Positions 39,739 to 48,176 of a DNA stretch of 64,000 nt are shown here, in pieces. Positions within the stretch are counted from its first letter, which is position 1; each line of letters begins with the position of its first letter. This DNA comes from WHSW01 sp963769945 (GTDB taxonomy: Bacteria; Actinomycetota; Thermoleophilia; Solirubrobacterales; 70-9). The notes beneath the pieces are model-generated. The model worked only from the letters and a program-made list of their open reading frames with translations, was not told where the DNA came from and searched no databases. Made by a program: the position numbers and the translations under genes. Location: positions 248,001 to 312,000 of the forward strand of contig CAVYOA010000014.1 of NCBI GenBank assembly GCA_963769945.1, in the 5' to 3' direction.

Positions 39739-41667
39739 TTGGCTGAAAGGCATCCACGCGAGGCGGCCCTGCGCCGTGTTCACGGCTCGGGGGCGCTGTT
39801 CTCGGCTGCGTACGGCAACGTCGGATCGTCGATCTATTACGCCCTCGGCCTTGTCGCCCTCTACGCCCTTGGGCTGACACCGGTCACGTTCGTCATTGCC
39901 GGCCTCATCTTCGCGTTTACGGCGGCGACGTACGTGGAGGCGACTGTCCTCTATCCGGAGGCCGGTGGCTCATCGAGCTTCGCGCGCCATGCTTTCAACG
40001 AGTTCGCCTCGTTTCTCGCGGCGTGGGCACAGATGCTCACGTACATCGTCACCGTCGCGATCTCGGCCTTCTTCGTACCACACTATCTCGGCGTCTTTTG
40101 GGAGCCGCTGCGAGATGGCCCCGGTGACGTCATCTTCGGCGTCGGCCTGGTCGTCGCGCTCGCCCTGCTCAACATCAAGGGCACCGAGGAGTCTGCGCGG
40201 CTGAACCTCGTGCTTGCGGTCGCTGACCTGCTGACCCAGATCGTGCTCGTGGTCATCGGGCTCGCGCTCGTCTTCAACGCCGACCTGCTCGTCACTCAGA
40301 TCGATCTCGGCTCAGTTCCCTCGTGGAGTGATTTCGCGCTCGGTATCGCCGTCGGCATGGTCGCCTACACCGGGATCGAGACGATCTCGAACATGGCCGA
40401 GGAGGCGCGCGACCCGTCGCGCACGATCCCCCGCGGAACTCTGTACGTGGTCCTGGCGGTGGTCGGCCTCTATGCCCTGTTGCCGGCGATCGCGCTCTCG
40501 GCGATGCCCGTGGTCGAGGGGGCGAATGGTGAGTTCACGACCGAGCTCGCGACCACGTTCGCCGACGACCCGGTGCTTGGCATCGTCGAGAACATCGGCC
40601 TCAGCGCCGCGCTCACCGACGTGCTCGAGGTCTACGTCGGCATTCTCGCCGCTGTGATCCTTCTGATCGCAACCAATGCGGGGCTGATCGGCCTCTCGCG
40701 GCTGACCTTCTCCATGGGACAGCACCGCCAGCTGCCCAGCTTCCTGCGTCAGATCCACCCGCGCTTCAAGACCCCGTACGTCGCCATCATCGTCTTCTCA
40801 GGCGTCGCGATATTGGTGATGGCGCCGGGGCAGACCACTTTCCTCGGCACGATCTATGCCTTCGGTGCGACGCTCTCGTTCACGGTCGCGCATATCTCGG
40901 TAATTCGCCTGCGAAAGCTGCGGCCGCTCGCCGAGCGACCGCGGTCGGCCGACGGCACGCCGATGTGGAAGGTGCCGGGCAACTTCAGGGTGCATGGGAC
41001 GCAGGTGCCGCTGATGGCGGTCATCGGTGGCCTCGGGACGTTCGGCGCCTTTCTGGTCGCGGTGGTGCTCGATCCGATCGTCCTGATCACAGGCGGTGGC
41101 TGGATGATCGCGGGCACGTTGCTCTACATCGGTTATCGCCGCTACAGCGGGCTGCCTCTGAGCGAGACCGTGAAGGTGGAGTCACTGACGCCACTGGGCG
41201 TGGAGGAGGTGGAGTACAAGAGCGTGCTCGTAGCCTTCGACGAGGACGACCCATTCGACGCCGAGGCCGTGGTCACGGCGAGGTCGCTGGCGGCGCGGCG
41301 CCGGCGCGCGATCCACGTTCTCGCGCTCGTCACCGTTCCGGCCAACCTGCCGCTCGACGCGCCTCTCGACGAGCAGGAAGCCAGCGCACAAACGAAGATC
41401 GAGCAGGCGAAGCTGATCTGCGGCCAGCGCGTCAGCGGTCACATCGAACATGTGCGCATGGGCCAGGCCGGGCAGACGATCGTCGATGAGGCAAGGGAGA
41501 TCAACGCTGCGGCGGTCGTAATGCCGCTGCGCTACCGCAACGGTGCGCCGCTGTACGGCAAGGCCCTGCAGACGGTGCTGGCGAAGCGGCCCTGTCGGGT
41601 GATCGTCTCCGCCCATCCGGCCGAGCACGCGGACGGCTCCAGCGTCGAGGCGCTGCCGCTGCGATGA
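39739..41667 (+). CDS. APC-superfamily permease fused to a universal-stress domain (first copy)
   Basis: A 642-residue transporter starting at TTG 39739. Residues ~15-470 form about 12 helices of the amino acid-polyamine-organocation fold: SAAYGNVGSSIYYALG, the TM3 region YPEAGGSSSFARHAFNEFAS, and AVGMVAYTGIETISNMAEEARDPSRTIP. The last ~150 residues are a cytoplasmic Usp-like domain (YKSVLVAFDEDDPFDAEAVV to RPCRVIVSAHP) without the clear ATP-binding G-x2-G-x9-G(S/T) motif. The start of a tiny membrane protein overlaps its stop (ATGA). With the paralogue and two RCK proteins downstream, a potassium or cation transport role is inferred. Confidence 0.88.
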   Translation: MAERHPREAALRRVHGSGALFSAAYGNVGSSIYYALGLVALYALGLTPVTFVIAGLIFAFTAATYVEATVLYPEAGGSSSFARHAFNEFASFLAAWAQMLTYIVTVAISAFFVPHYLGVFWEPLRDGPGDVIFGVGLVVALALLNIKGTEESARLNLVLAVADLLTQIVLVVIGLALVFNADLLVTQIDLGSVPSWSDFALGIAVGMVAYTGIETISNMAEEARDPSRTIPRGTLYVVLAVVGLYALLPAIALSAMPVVEGANGEFTTELATTFADDPVLGIVENIGLSAALTDVLEVYVGILAAVILLIATNAGLIGLSRLTFSMGQHRQLPSFLRQIHPRFKTPYVAIIVFSGVAILVMAPGQTTFLGTIYAFGATLSFTVAHISVIRLRKLRPLAERPRSADGTPMWKVPGNFRVHGTQVPLMAVIGGLGTFGAFLVAVVLDPIVLITGGGWMIAGTLLYIGYRRYSGLPLSETVKVESLTPLGVEEVEYKSVLVAFDEDDPFDAEAVVTARSLAARRRRAIHVLALVTVPANLPLDAPLDEQEASAQTKIEQAKLICGQRVSGHIEHVRMGQAGQTIVDEAREINAAAVVMPLRYRNGAPLYGKALQTVLAKRPCRVIVSAHPAEHADGSSVEALPLR

Positions 41668-41873
41668 GCAGGCCGGCGCCCGACGAGGTCTATCGCGGGG
41701 TGACGCGGGTGTTTGCCGTGGTCATCATCGGCTTCGGGATCACGATCGTCGCCGTCACCCTCGCCCAAGGCGCCGGCGTGACCGCTTTCGGCTTTTGGAT
41801 CGGGCTGATCTTCACCGGCCTCGGAGCCGGGCGGCTGTATCTGTCGCTGCGAGGAGCGGGGGGGAACCGATGA
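41664..41873 (+). CDS. Two-helix small membrane protein between APC-Usp genes
   Basis: A 69-residue protein with two transmembrane helices (VFAVVIIGFGITIVAVTLA and VTAFGFWIGLIFTGLGAGRL). The ends are charged. It overlaps both neighbours by ATGA, so it is translationally coupled to the two permeases and could be a small subunit or regulator of them. I recognise no family. Confidence 0.75.
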   Translation: MSRPAPDEVYRGVTRVFAVVIIGFGITIVAVTLAQGAGVTAFGFWIGLIFTGLGAGRLYLSLRGAGGNR

Positions 41874-43915
41874 TCGATCCGCTGCGATCCGAACGCGACC
41901 GGTCGCCGCTGGCCAACCGATGGCTCGGGGTTCCCGTGCTGTTTGCGGTGGCCTTCTCCGCGGTCGGGTTCTCGCTCTATTTCTCGCTCGGCCTCGTCGC
42001 CGACCGCGGCTTGGGGCTGACTCCGGTGGTCTTTCTCGGCGTCGGCTTGATCTTCCTGCTGAACACGCTCACCTACGTCGAGGGCGAGGCGATGGTGCCT
42101 GAGCGCGGCGGCTCGGCGACCTTCGCCCGGCATGCCTTCAAGAACGAGTTGATCAGCTTCATCGCCGGCTGGGCGATCTTGATCGATTACATGATCGTGA
42201 TCGCGCTGGCAGCGATCTCGGTGCCGCACTACCTGACGCCGATCTGGTCCGGGTTCAACGACGCCGGCGGCGAGCTCGTCGTTGCCGGGCTCGTGATCGC
42301 GCTGACGGCGGCGCTGACGATCGCGGCGATCACTGGAACCCGACGGCGCCGCAGCGTGATCATGGTGGCCCTGGCCGGAGTCATGCTGCTGTTGGCGGTG
42401 ATCGTGGTCGGACTCGTGACCTCCTTCGACCTCGATGTGCTGACGAGTGACCTCGACCCGTTCGACCCTGTTGGCAATCCGAGCCTGGACGATCTCATCT
42501 ACGCGGGAGTGATCGCGACTGTGGCGTTTGCCGGGATCGAAGCCGCGGCGCAGCTCGCCCCCGACGTTCGCGGCGCGCCGCGCGATCTGCGCAAGCTGGT
42601 GATTGTGGCGGCGGCGCTCGTGCCGCTGATTTACTTCGGCGTTGCCGCCGTCTCGCTGATGGCGCTGCCCCTGGTGTCGGGGCCCGGAGGCACGGAGACC
42701 GCGCTTGGGACGACGTTCATCGAGAACCCGGTGCTGGGCGTGGTGCAGAGCTTCGAGCCGCAGTGGGTTGCTGACGTGATGCAGTTCGCCGTCGTCTTGG
42801 TCGTGCCGGTGGCGTTGATCTGGGCCGCCAGCACGGCGATGCTCGGGCTCTCGCGCCATGTCTACGTGCTGGCGACGAATCGTCAGATCCCGAGCTGGCT
42901 CGGAAAGCTCAACCGTCGCTGGCAGACGCCGCACGTGGCAATCCTGCTGGCGTCGGTGCTGGCCTTCGTGCTCGTCGCGCCGACCGACGTCGAGCTGCTC
43001 GGAGGCCTGTTTGCCTTCGGAGCGACGATCGCCTTCACGATCGCCCACGCCTCGATCATCAAGCTGCGGATCACGCAGCCCGATCGGCCACGGCCGTTTC
43101 GCGTTCCCTTCGACGTCGACTTCCGCGGAGCGAAGGTGCCCGTGCCGACGGTGGTGGCAGCCGTGCTTACCGCGCTGGCATGGCTCAGCGTGGTCGTCTT
43201 CAACGGCGCGGCGACGGCGGTGGGTGGCGGCTGGATGCTGTTCGGGCTGGTCGGCTACGTGATCTACCGCAAGGGGGTCGAGGGGACGACGCTGACACGG
43301 CGGATCGAGGTCCCGGCCGAGGCGCTGGTCAAGGACGTGCCCTCGGTCGAGTACGGCGACATCCTCGTGCCGGTGTTCGGCTCGAAGCTCGACGACGACA
43401 TCGTCGGCACCGCTGGACGCCTGGCGGCCGGGGCCGACGTGAAGGGAGATGCTTCACCGCGTCTCGAGGTCGTCTATGTCATCGACCTGCCGATGACGGT
43501 GCCGCTCGACTCACCGCCGCCCAGAGATCGGGCGTCGACTGCGAATGCGGCGCTTGAGCGCGCCCAGCAGGTGGGCGAGGAATACGACAGGGTCGAGGTG
43601 CTGAGCTCGGTCGTGCGCGCGAGAAGCGTTGGCGCCGGAATCGTCGAGGCGGCGCGCCAGCGCGGCGTCGAGATGATCGTCATGGGCGCCGAGCCGCCGA
43701 CGAGGATCCGAGGCGGAGCGCTCTTCGGCGGAGTCGGTGGATCGCGACCGGTTGAGGTCGGGCCGGTGACCGAATACGTCTTGCGCCGAGCGCCTTGCCG
43801 CGTGCTCGTGACCGCTCCGCGCACGGACGGCTCGCGCCGTCAGGGCGCAAGCGACGCAGCGCAGGCGCCGGCGACCGTTCGCCACCGCGCGGTCGATGCT
43901 CGCGACGAGCACTAA
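41870..43915 (+). CDS. APC-superfamily permease fused to a universal-stress domain (second copy)
   Basis: A 681-residue paralogue of the upstream permease, from ATG 41870. About 12 helices include FSAVGFSLYFSLGLVADRGL, VPERGGSATFARHAFKNELI and VIATVAFAGIEAAAQLAPDV. The C-terminal ~180 residues are Usp-like (VEYGDILVPVFGSKLDDDIV to APCRVLVTAPRTDG), longer than in the first copy and with a glycine-rich loop (GGALFGGVGGSRPVEVGPVT). That loop is near the G-x2-G-x9-G(S/T) ATP-binding pattern missing in the other copy, so this one may bind nucleotide. The tail is Arg/Ala-rich. A structured gap separates it from the RCK genes. Confidence 0.88.
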   Translation: MIDPLRSERDRSPLANRWLGVPVLFAVAFSAVGFSLYFSLGLVADRGLGLTPVVFLGVGLIFLLNTLTYVEGEAMVPERGGSATFARHAFKNELISFIAGWAILIDYMIVIALAAISVPHYLTPIWSGFNDAGGELVVAGLVIALTAALTIAAITGTRRRRSVIMVALAGVMLLLAVIVVGLVTSFDLDVLTSDLDPFDPVGNPSLDDLIYAGVIATVAFAGIEAAAQLAPDVRGAPRDLRKLVIVAAALVPLIYFGVAAVSLMALPLVSGPGGTETALGTTFIENPVLGVVQSFEPQWVADVMQFAVVLVVPVALIWAASTAMLGLSRHVYVLATNRQIPSWLGKLNRRWQTPHVAILLASVLAFVLVAPTDVELLGGLFAFGATIAFTIAHASIIKLRITQPDRPRPFRVPFDVDFRGAKVPVPTVVAAVLTALAWLSVVVFNGAATAVGGGWMLFGLVGYVIYRKGVEGTTLTRRIEVPAEALVKDVPSVEYGDILVPVFGSKLDDDIVGTAGRLAAGADVKGDASPRLEVVYVIDLPMTVPLDSPPPRDRASTANAALERAQQVGEEYDRVEVLSSVVRARSVGAGIVEAARQRGVEMIVMGAEPPTRIRGGALFGGVGGSRPVEVGPVTEYVLRRAPCRVLVTAPRTDGSRRQGASDAAQAPATVRHRAVDARDEH

Positions 43916-43963
43916 GCCTGCATCCCCCGATCCAACCGACGTTTCGCCTTCCCGCCCCTTCGC

Positions 43964-44058
43964 CAGGAGCCAATTCGCGGACACCCACAGGGCACCACCC
44001 TGTGGGAGTCCAGCCAATCAGCTCCTGACTCGGCTCGGAAAAGCCGAAACGCTCGGCT
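43964..44058 (+). terminator. Nested hairpins between the APC-Usp and RCK genes
   Basis: Outer pair CAGGAGC/GCTCCTG (43964-43970, 44021-44027), middle pair GGAC/GTCC (43979-43982, 44008-44011) and apical CCCACAGGG-CACCA-CCCTGTGGG (43984-44006) form one long arm. A second hairpin AGCCGA-AACGC-TCGGCT lies at 44042-44058. They may be a terminator or attenuator before the RCK promoter. Confidence 0.6.
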
Positions 44059-44076
44059 GGGCCGGTGGATGCAGGC

Positions 44077-44082
44077 TAAGAT
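44077..44082 (+). promoter_or_regulatory. Putative -10 box of the RCK gene pair
   Basis: TAAGAT lies 8 nt before ATG 44091, directly behind the hairpins. Confidence 0.45.
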
Positions 44083-44090
44083 CACGCGCA

Positions 44091-44573
44091 ATGTTCGTAC
44101 TGATCGTCGGCGCGGGGCGGGTGGGCTCCAACGTCGCCCGCAACATGCTCCAGCAGGGACACGAGGTTTCGTGCCTCGACGAGGACCCGGAGTCGCACGC
44201 GCGGCTCGAGATCGGTCTCGACAAGCCCTGGGAGGACATGGGCGGCCACTTCACGGTCGGCACGGCGCTCGAGATCGAGGCGCTGACCGCGGCGGGGATC
44301 GAGCGGGCCGACGTCTTCATCGCCTCGACCGACGGCGACAACACGAACATCATCATCGCCCAGCTGGCCACGCGCCGGTTCAAGGTGCCGACGGTGATCG
44401 CTCGCGTGCTCGACCCCTACCGGGCGAAGTGGTACGAGTCGCAGGGCCTGCACACGATCTGCCCCACGCGAGTGGCGATCGAGATGCTCGAACAGGAAGT
44501 GCTCGCCGCGGCCGAGCGCAGCGCCGGCGGTGCGCCACGCGTCGGTGCCGTCGATCACGAGGACGCGGATTGA
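44091..44573 (+). CDS. TrkA-N (RCK) domain protein, CeoB-like
   Basis: A 160-residue regulatory subunit of a cation transporter. A single RCK_N Rossmann domain: FVLIVGAGRVGSNVARNMLQ, CLDEDPESHARLE, RADVFIASTDGDNTNIIIAQ and ARVLDPYRAKWYESQGLH. The RCK_C domain is absent. The next gene has both domains. This small-large pairing resembles ceoB-ceoC of Mycobacterium tuberculosis. It probably binds NAD(H) or a nucleotide and gates a membrane partner, with the APC-Usp proteins upstream as candidates. Confidence 0.9.
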   Translation: MFVLIVGAGRVGSNVARNMLQQGHEVSCLDEDPESHARLEIGLDKPWEDMGGHFTVGTALEIEALTAAGIERADVFIASTDGDNTNIIIAQLATRRFKVPTVIARVLDPYRAKWYESQGLHTICPTRVAIEMLEQEVLAAAERSAGGAPRVGAVDHEDAD

Positions 44574-44589
44574 TGTCCCCGATGAAGCG

Positions 44590-45273
44590 ATGACGATACG
44601 CCTCTACATCATCATCGTCGGCGCCGGCAAGGTCGGCTGGAACCTCGCTCGTGAGCTGCTCGAGAAGGGCAACGAGGTGACGCTGATCGAGAACAACCGC
44701 GAGCGCTATCTCACGGTCGAGCAGGAGCTCGAGCACAACATCCAGTACGGCGACGCCTCTGAGCTCTGGGTGTTGGAACGGGCTGGCATCCCGCGCGCGG
44801 ACATGGTGATCGCGGTTACCGGCGACGACGAGGACAACATGCTGATCTGCCAGGTCGCGAAGGAGAAGTACATGGTGGAGCGGATCATCGCCCGGGTCAA
44901 CAACCCGCGAAATCGCGAGCACTTCGACCTGCTCGGGATCAAGCCGGTGGTCTCGGCGACTGACCTGATCTTGCGCCTGATCGAGCACGAGGTGCCTGAG
45001 TACGGGCTCGTGCACCTGCTCGACCTGCCCGAGCAGCGCCTCGAGATCATCGAGATGAACTTGCCCGAGAACTCGAAGGCGGCGGGTCAGCGGGTCGGCG
45101 ATCTCAGCATGCCTGAGGGCACGCTGCTGATCTCGGTACTGCGCGACGACAGCGGCTTCGTGCCGAATGCGGAGACGGTGCTGCAGGCTGGTGACGAGAT
45201 CCTTGCCGTGCTCGACCCCAGTGTGGAGGAGGATCTGACCGCGTACTTCGGGCCCGACGGCGCTGGTTCGTGA
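44590..45273 (+). CDS. TrkA family (RCK_N + RCK_C) protein, CeoC-like
   Basis: A 227-residue protein from ATG 44590. RCK_N spans ~1-135 (YIIIVGAGKVGWNLARELLE, VIAVTGDDEDNMLICQVAKE, IARVNNPRNREHFDLLG). RCK_C covers the last ~85 residues (LEIIEMNLPENSKAAGQRVG, LQAGDEILAVLDPSVEEDL), the domain that can bind ligands such as c-di-AMP in other species. It is 16 nt after the first RCK gene, and its stop overlaps the reductase GTG. It likely pairs with the smaller RCK protein. Confidence 0.92.
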   Translation: MTIRLYIIIVGAGKVGWNLARELLEKGNEVTLIENNRERYLTVEQELEHNIQYGDASELWVLERAGIPRADMVIAVTGDDEDNMLICQVAKEKYMVERIIARVNNPRNREHFDLLGIKPVVSATDLILRLIEHEVPEYGLVHLLDLPEQRLEIIEMNLPENSKAAGQRVGDLSMPEGTLLISVLRDDSGFVPNAETVLQAGDEILAVLDPSVEEDLTAYFGPDGAGS

Positions 45274-46498
45274 GAGAGGTCGAGTTCCTTTTGGTCGGGG
45301 GCGGAATGGCCTCGGCCCACTGCGCCTCGCAGTTGCGCCAGCGCGGCGCCGATGGCTCGATCCTGTTGGTTGGGCGTGAGCCGGAGCCGCCGTATGAACG
45401 GCCGCCGCTGTCGAAGGAGTATCTGCGCGGAGAGGCGGAGCGGTCGGACGCTTATGTCAACCCGCTGAACTGGTATGAGCAAAACGATGTCGAGCTGCTG
45501 ACGCGCACGAACGTGATGGCGCTGGATACCGAGGCGAGGACGGCAAAGCTTCAGGGCGGCGAGCAGGTTCACTTCGACAAGGCGCTGCTGGGGACGGGGG
45601 CGGTGGTCAACATCCTGCGGGTCGAGGGCGCGGAGCTCGAGGGCGTGCATTACCTGCGCGCGTTCGGCAACTCGGATGCGATTCGCGAGGAAGCGGCGGC
45701 GGCCGAGCACGTGGTCCTGATCGGCGGCAGCTACATCGCCAGCGAGGTGGCGGCGTCGCTGACGGCGAAGGGAACGCGGTGCACGATGGTGATGATGGAG
45801 GCGGTGGCACTGTCGCGGACGTTTGGCGACGAGGTTGGGCGCTGGTGTCAGGATCTGCTCGAAAGCAATGGCGTTGAGGTGATCGGCGGCGAGGAGCTGG
45901 AGGCGTTCGAGGGCGACGGGCGGGTGCAGGCGATCGTGACCAAGAGCGGGAAGACGGTTGAGGGCGACTTGGTCGTGGTTGGCGCGGGGGTGAAGGCGGA
46001 TGCGATGCTGGCGAAGCGCGCCGGGCTCGCCGTCGATGACGGGATCACCTGCGATGCGAAGCTCGAGACGTCGGTGCCCGGGATCTTCGCCGCCGGCGAC
46101 TGCTGCTCGTATCAGAGTGAGATCCACGGGCGGCGTTTGCGCGTCGAGCATTGGGATGTCGCGCTGCAGCAGGGGCGGCATGCCGCCCGCGGCATGCTCG
46201 GCGAGGACGAGCCCTATCGCGAGGTGCCGTACTTCTTCAGCGATCTGGCGGACTGGACCGGGTTCGAGTACGTCGGCCCGGCCACCGATTGGGACGAGGT
46301 CGTGTTTCGCGGTGATCGCGACGCTGGCGAGTTCAGCGCCTGGTATCTGAAGGGCGGTGCCGTGCAGGCGCGCTTGCGGTCGGACGCTCCGAGGACCTGA
46401 TCCATGCGCGGTCGCTGATCGAGACCGGTGCCGATGTCTCAAGCGCCAAGGACGCCCTCGCCGACGCCGATTCGGAGCTGGAGTCGGTCGGCCGCTAG
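45270..46498 (+). CDS. FAD/NAD(P)-dependent oxidoreductase, ferredoxin-reductase type (one frameshift)
   Basis: A flavoprotein of the putidaredoxin/rubredoxin-reductase or AIF class. GTG 45270 overlaps the RCK stop. Seen are the FAD motif VEFLLVGGGMASAHCASQLR, PPYERPPLSKEYL, the NAD motif VVLIGGSYIASEVAASL, the second FAD motif VPGIFAAGDCCSY and the reductase C-terminal domain (RRLRVEHWDVALQQGRHAA, DLADWTGFEYVG). A missing base near 46370 shifts the end; the true tail continues VGRSEDLIHARSLIETGADV to 46498 (LESVGR). It needs an electron-carrier partner not seen here. Confidence 0.9.
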
Positions 46499-46545
46499 CC
46501 GCGCATCCGCCGCCTGCCGCTCGGTAGGCTTGGCGGCCGAATCGT

Positions 46546-46617
46546 TGGGGATTGGTGTAATTGGCAGCACGCGAGCTTCTGGTGTTCGTAGTCGAGGTTC
46601 GAGTCCTCGATCCCCAG
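46546..46617 (+). tRNA. tRNA-Gln(CTG)
   Basis: A 72-nt cloverleaf. The acceptor TGGGGAT pairs with ATCCCCA and the discriminator is G. The D-arm contains GTGTAATTGGCAGCAC, as in other tRNA-Gln. The anticodon stem is CGAGC/GTTCG with loop TTCTGGT and anticodon CTG (46579-46581). The T-arm is CGAGG-TTCGAGT-CCTCG. The U-A first pair is typical of bacterial tRNA-Gln. CCA is not encoded. Confidence 0.95.
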
Positions 46618-46790
46618 TGTGGAGGCTGACCGAATGGCGCGGACAGCCGCTCAGCATGCACCTACATCACGTCAACGGCAGTGGTAAGGACAACCGGCTG
46701 GAGAACATCACCTTCCTCTGTCCAAACTGCCACGCGCAGACTGAGAATTGGGGAGGGCGCAACAGGGGCCGGCACCTCAGGGCCGCCTGA
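46617..46790 (+). pseudogene. C-terminal remnant of an HNH endonuclease
   Basis: The reading from GTG 46617, whose G is the last tRNA base, gives 57 residues ending at 46790. It contains LHHVNGSGKDNRLENITFLC and PNCHAQTENWGGRN, the His-His/Asn/His core and second Cys pair of small HNH nucleases. Such proteins usually carry ~60-100 more N-terminal residues and a first Cys pair. Here a lone TGT-GGA (Cys-Gly) just before LTEWRG is out of frame. The piece therefore looks like a truncated mobile-element gene abutting the tRNA 3' end. Confidence 0.7.
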
Positions 46791-46804
46791 CCGGTTGGAG
46801 GCGT

Positions 46805-48067
46805 CTAGTCCCGCGCTTCGGGCGGGGCGTCGTTGAGCTCGGGGCCGTAGCGGTAGACGCGCAGGAAGCCGTTATCGGTGACCTTGGCGCTGTCTGAGGA
46901 GCGGTGGCGGTTGTCGAAATCGGCCTGGGCCGCCATGCCGGCGACGACGTTGATGTAAAGCGTCTTCGGTGAGTCGCGGGTGATCTCAAGCACACCGACC
47001 TTGCGTGCGGTGCACGGGTCGTCGTGGGCGCTCGAGCCCTGGGTGCAGTTGAAGCCGTTGGACTCGGAGATCTGGCCGTTTAGGTCGCCGACACGCTCGG
47101 GCCAGCCCTCGCGGCTGGTCGAGTCCGGGTTCTCCGAGAGCACCAGGGCGGTCGCCTGAAAAGCGTTGTAGGGGTGCGAGCCGATCCGGCTCTCGAGCTT
47201 CGCGTCGATCACCAGTTGCTCGCCAATTCGCAGACCGCCGAGCTCGACCGAGTAGATCGAGCGCTCCTTGACCTCGTCGCCTTCGCCGACGATCGGGATC
47301 GAGCGCGTCCGTGCCGCCGTCGTCATCGCCGGGTCTACCCGCTTGCCGTCGCCGGCGCGATAGCGAGCGATGTTGATCCGGCCCTTGTCGCCGTTGATCG
47401 TCTTGCCGCCCTCGTCGGCGCCGACGACGAGCTTGTCCGAGCCCTTGGCCGATGGGTGAGCCGCGCTGAGAACCAGGTTGACATGACACGTTTCCGCGTT
47501 ACAGGGCAGCTGGCTTGCGTCCTCGATATCGGTGCCGCCATCGTCGATCACGAGCACGCAGTGATGGTTTCGATTCGGCTGCGATTGCGTGCACGTCAGC
47601 CTCTGGCTGCCGAGCTTGACCCCGTTGGTCGCATCCTTTCCGCCGGCGAGCACCAAGCTCGCGTTGACGACCGGGTCATAGCCGTAGGTGCGCCCGATGC
47701 ACGGCCGGTCCGAGCCATGGAGCTCGTTCGGCTTCAGGCACACCGAGACCTCGACCTCGGCCGTCGCGTCAAGGCGGTCGCCATCGCTGAGGTCGCCGAG
47801 CCCACCTGGCTGCAGCGACATCACCACGCGTTCCTTGCTGCTCAGCTTCTTGCCGATCGGGATCGTCTTCACGAGCTCCGAGTCGTTGCCGGTCGTGCCC
47901 GTTCTCAAGCTCGCTTCACCGGCGCGCAGCTGGCCGTCGCCCAACTCCGCAGCGAGCACGGGGGCGACGCCAGCGATCGCCGCGATCGCCGCGATCGCCG
48001 CCACCTTCGCCGCCAACCTCTGCTTCGAGTCACCCGTCACGTCAATTTCATCGGCAGAAATGCCCAT
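46805..48067 (-). CDS. Secreted protein of unknown function
   Basis: A 420-residue exported protein. ATG 48067 (MGISADEIDVTGDSKQRL) precedes a hydrophobic signal segment (KVAAIAAIAAIAGVAPVLAA). The mature part has about ten cysteines in short pairs (EVSVCLKPNE, SDRPCIGRTYG, RLTCTQSQPNRNHHCVLVID, QLPCNAETCHVNLVLSA, FNCTQGSSAHDDPCTARKVG) and many beta-like stretches, suggesting a disulfide-stabilised beta domain. No catalytic motif is recognised. Three perfect 9-bp tandem repeats encode the signal core. Confidence 0.65.
   Translation of the reverse strand: MGISADEIDVTGDSKQRLAAKVAAIAAIAAIAGVAPVLAAELGDGQLRAGEASLRTGTTGNDSELVKTIPIGKKLSSKERVVMSLQPGGLGDLSDGDRLDATAEVEVSVCLKPNELHGSDRPCIGRTYGYDPVVNASLVLAGGKDATNGVKLGSQRLTCTQSQPNRNHHCVLVIDDGGTDIEDASQLPCNAETCHVNLVLSAAHPSAKGSDKLVVGADEGGKTINGDKGRINIARYRAGDGKRVDPAMTTAARTRSIPIVGEGDEVKERSIYSVELGGLRIGEQLVIDAKLESRIGSHPYNAFQATALVLSENPDSTSREGWPERVGDLNGQISESNGFNCTQGSSAHDDPCTARKVGVLEITRDSPKTLYINVVAGMAAQADFDNRHRSSDSAKVTDNGFLRVYRYGPELNDAPPEARD
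47973..47999. repeat. Three tandem 9-bp repeats in a signal-peptide region
   Basis: GCGATCGCC occurs three times head to tail (47973-47981, 47982-47990, 47991-47999), encoding the Ala-Ile-Ala units of the signal peptide. A slippage-prone unit whose copy number could vary without shifting the frame. Confidence 0.8.
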
Positions 48068-48161
48068 TTCCAATAGAACCCAGGACGCTGTCGATGGTCA
48101 CGGCGGGTGAATGGCGCTACCCATCAGCCACCGTGCGGCGGGTTACACCTGAGTCCTTTGT

Positions 48162-48167
48162 TACTTT
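48162..48167 (+). promoter_or_regulatory. Putative -10 box for the 48177 gene
   Basis: TACTTT lies 9 nt before ATG 48177. Confidence 0.4.
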
Positions 48168-48176
48168 CTGGCGGTC

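Noticed and set aside
41690..43048. A 452-residue antisense frame across the second APC-Usp gene
   Set aside because: Extremely charged low-complexity translation (Arg/His/Asp/Glu/Gln), typical of antisense shadows in GC-rich DNA. The plus-strand permease is convincing.
46428..46616. Upstream extension of the HNH frame through the tRNA and into the reductase gene
   Set aside because: The extension reads antisense-free but nonsensical Ser/Arg-rich residues across a tRNA. The nuclease homology begins only after the tRNA.
47973..47999. Tandem 9-bp repeats as a CRISPR-like or regulatory array
   Set aside because: The repeats lie inside a signal-peptide coding stretch, have no spacers and translate to a hydrophobic Ala/Ile core.
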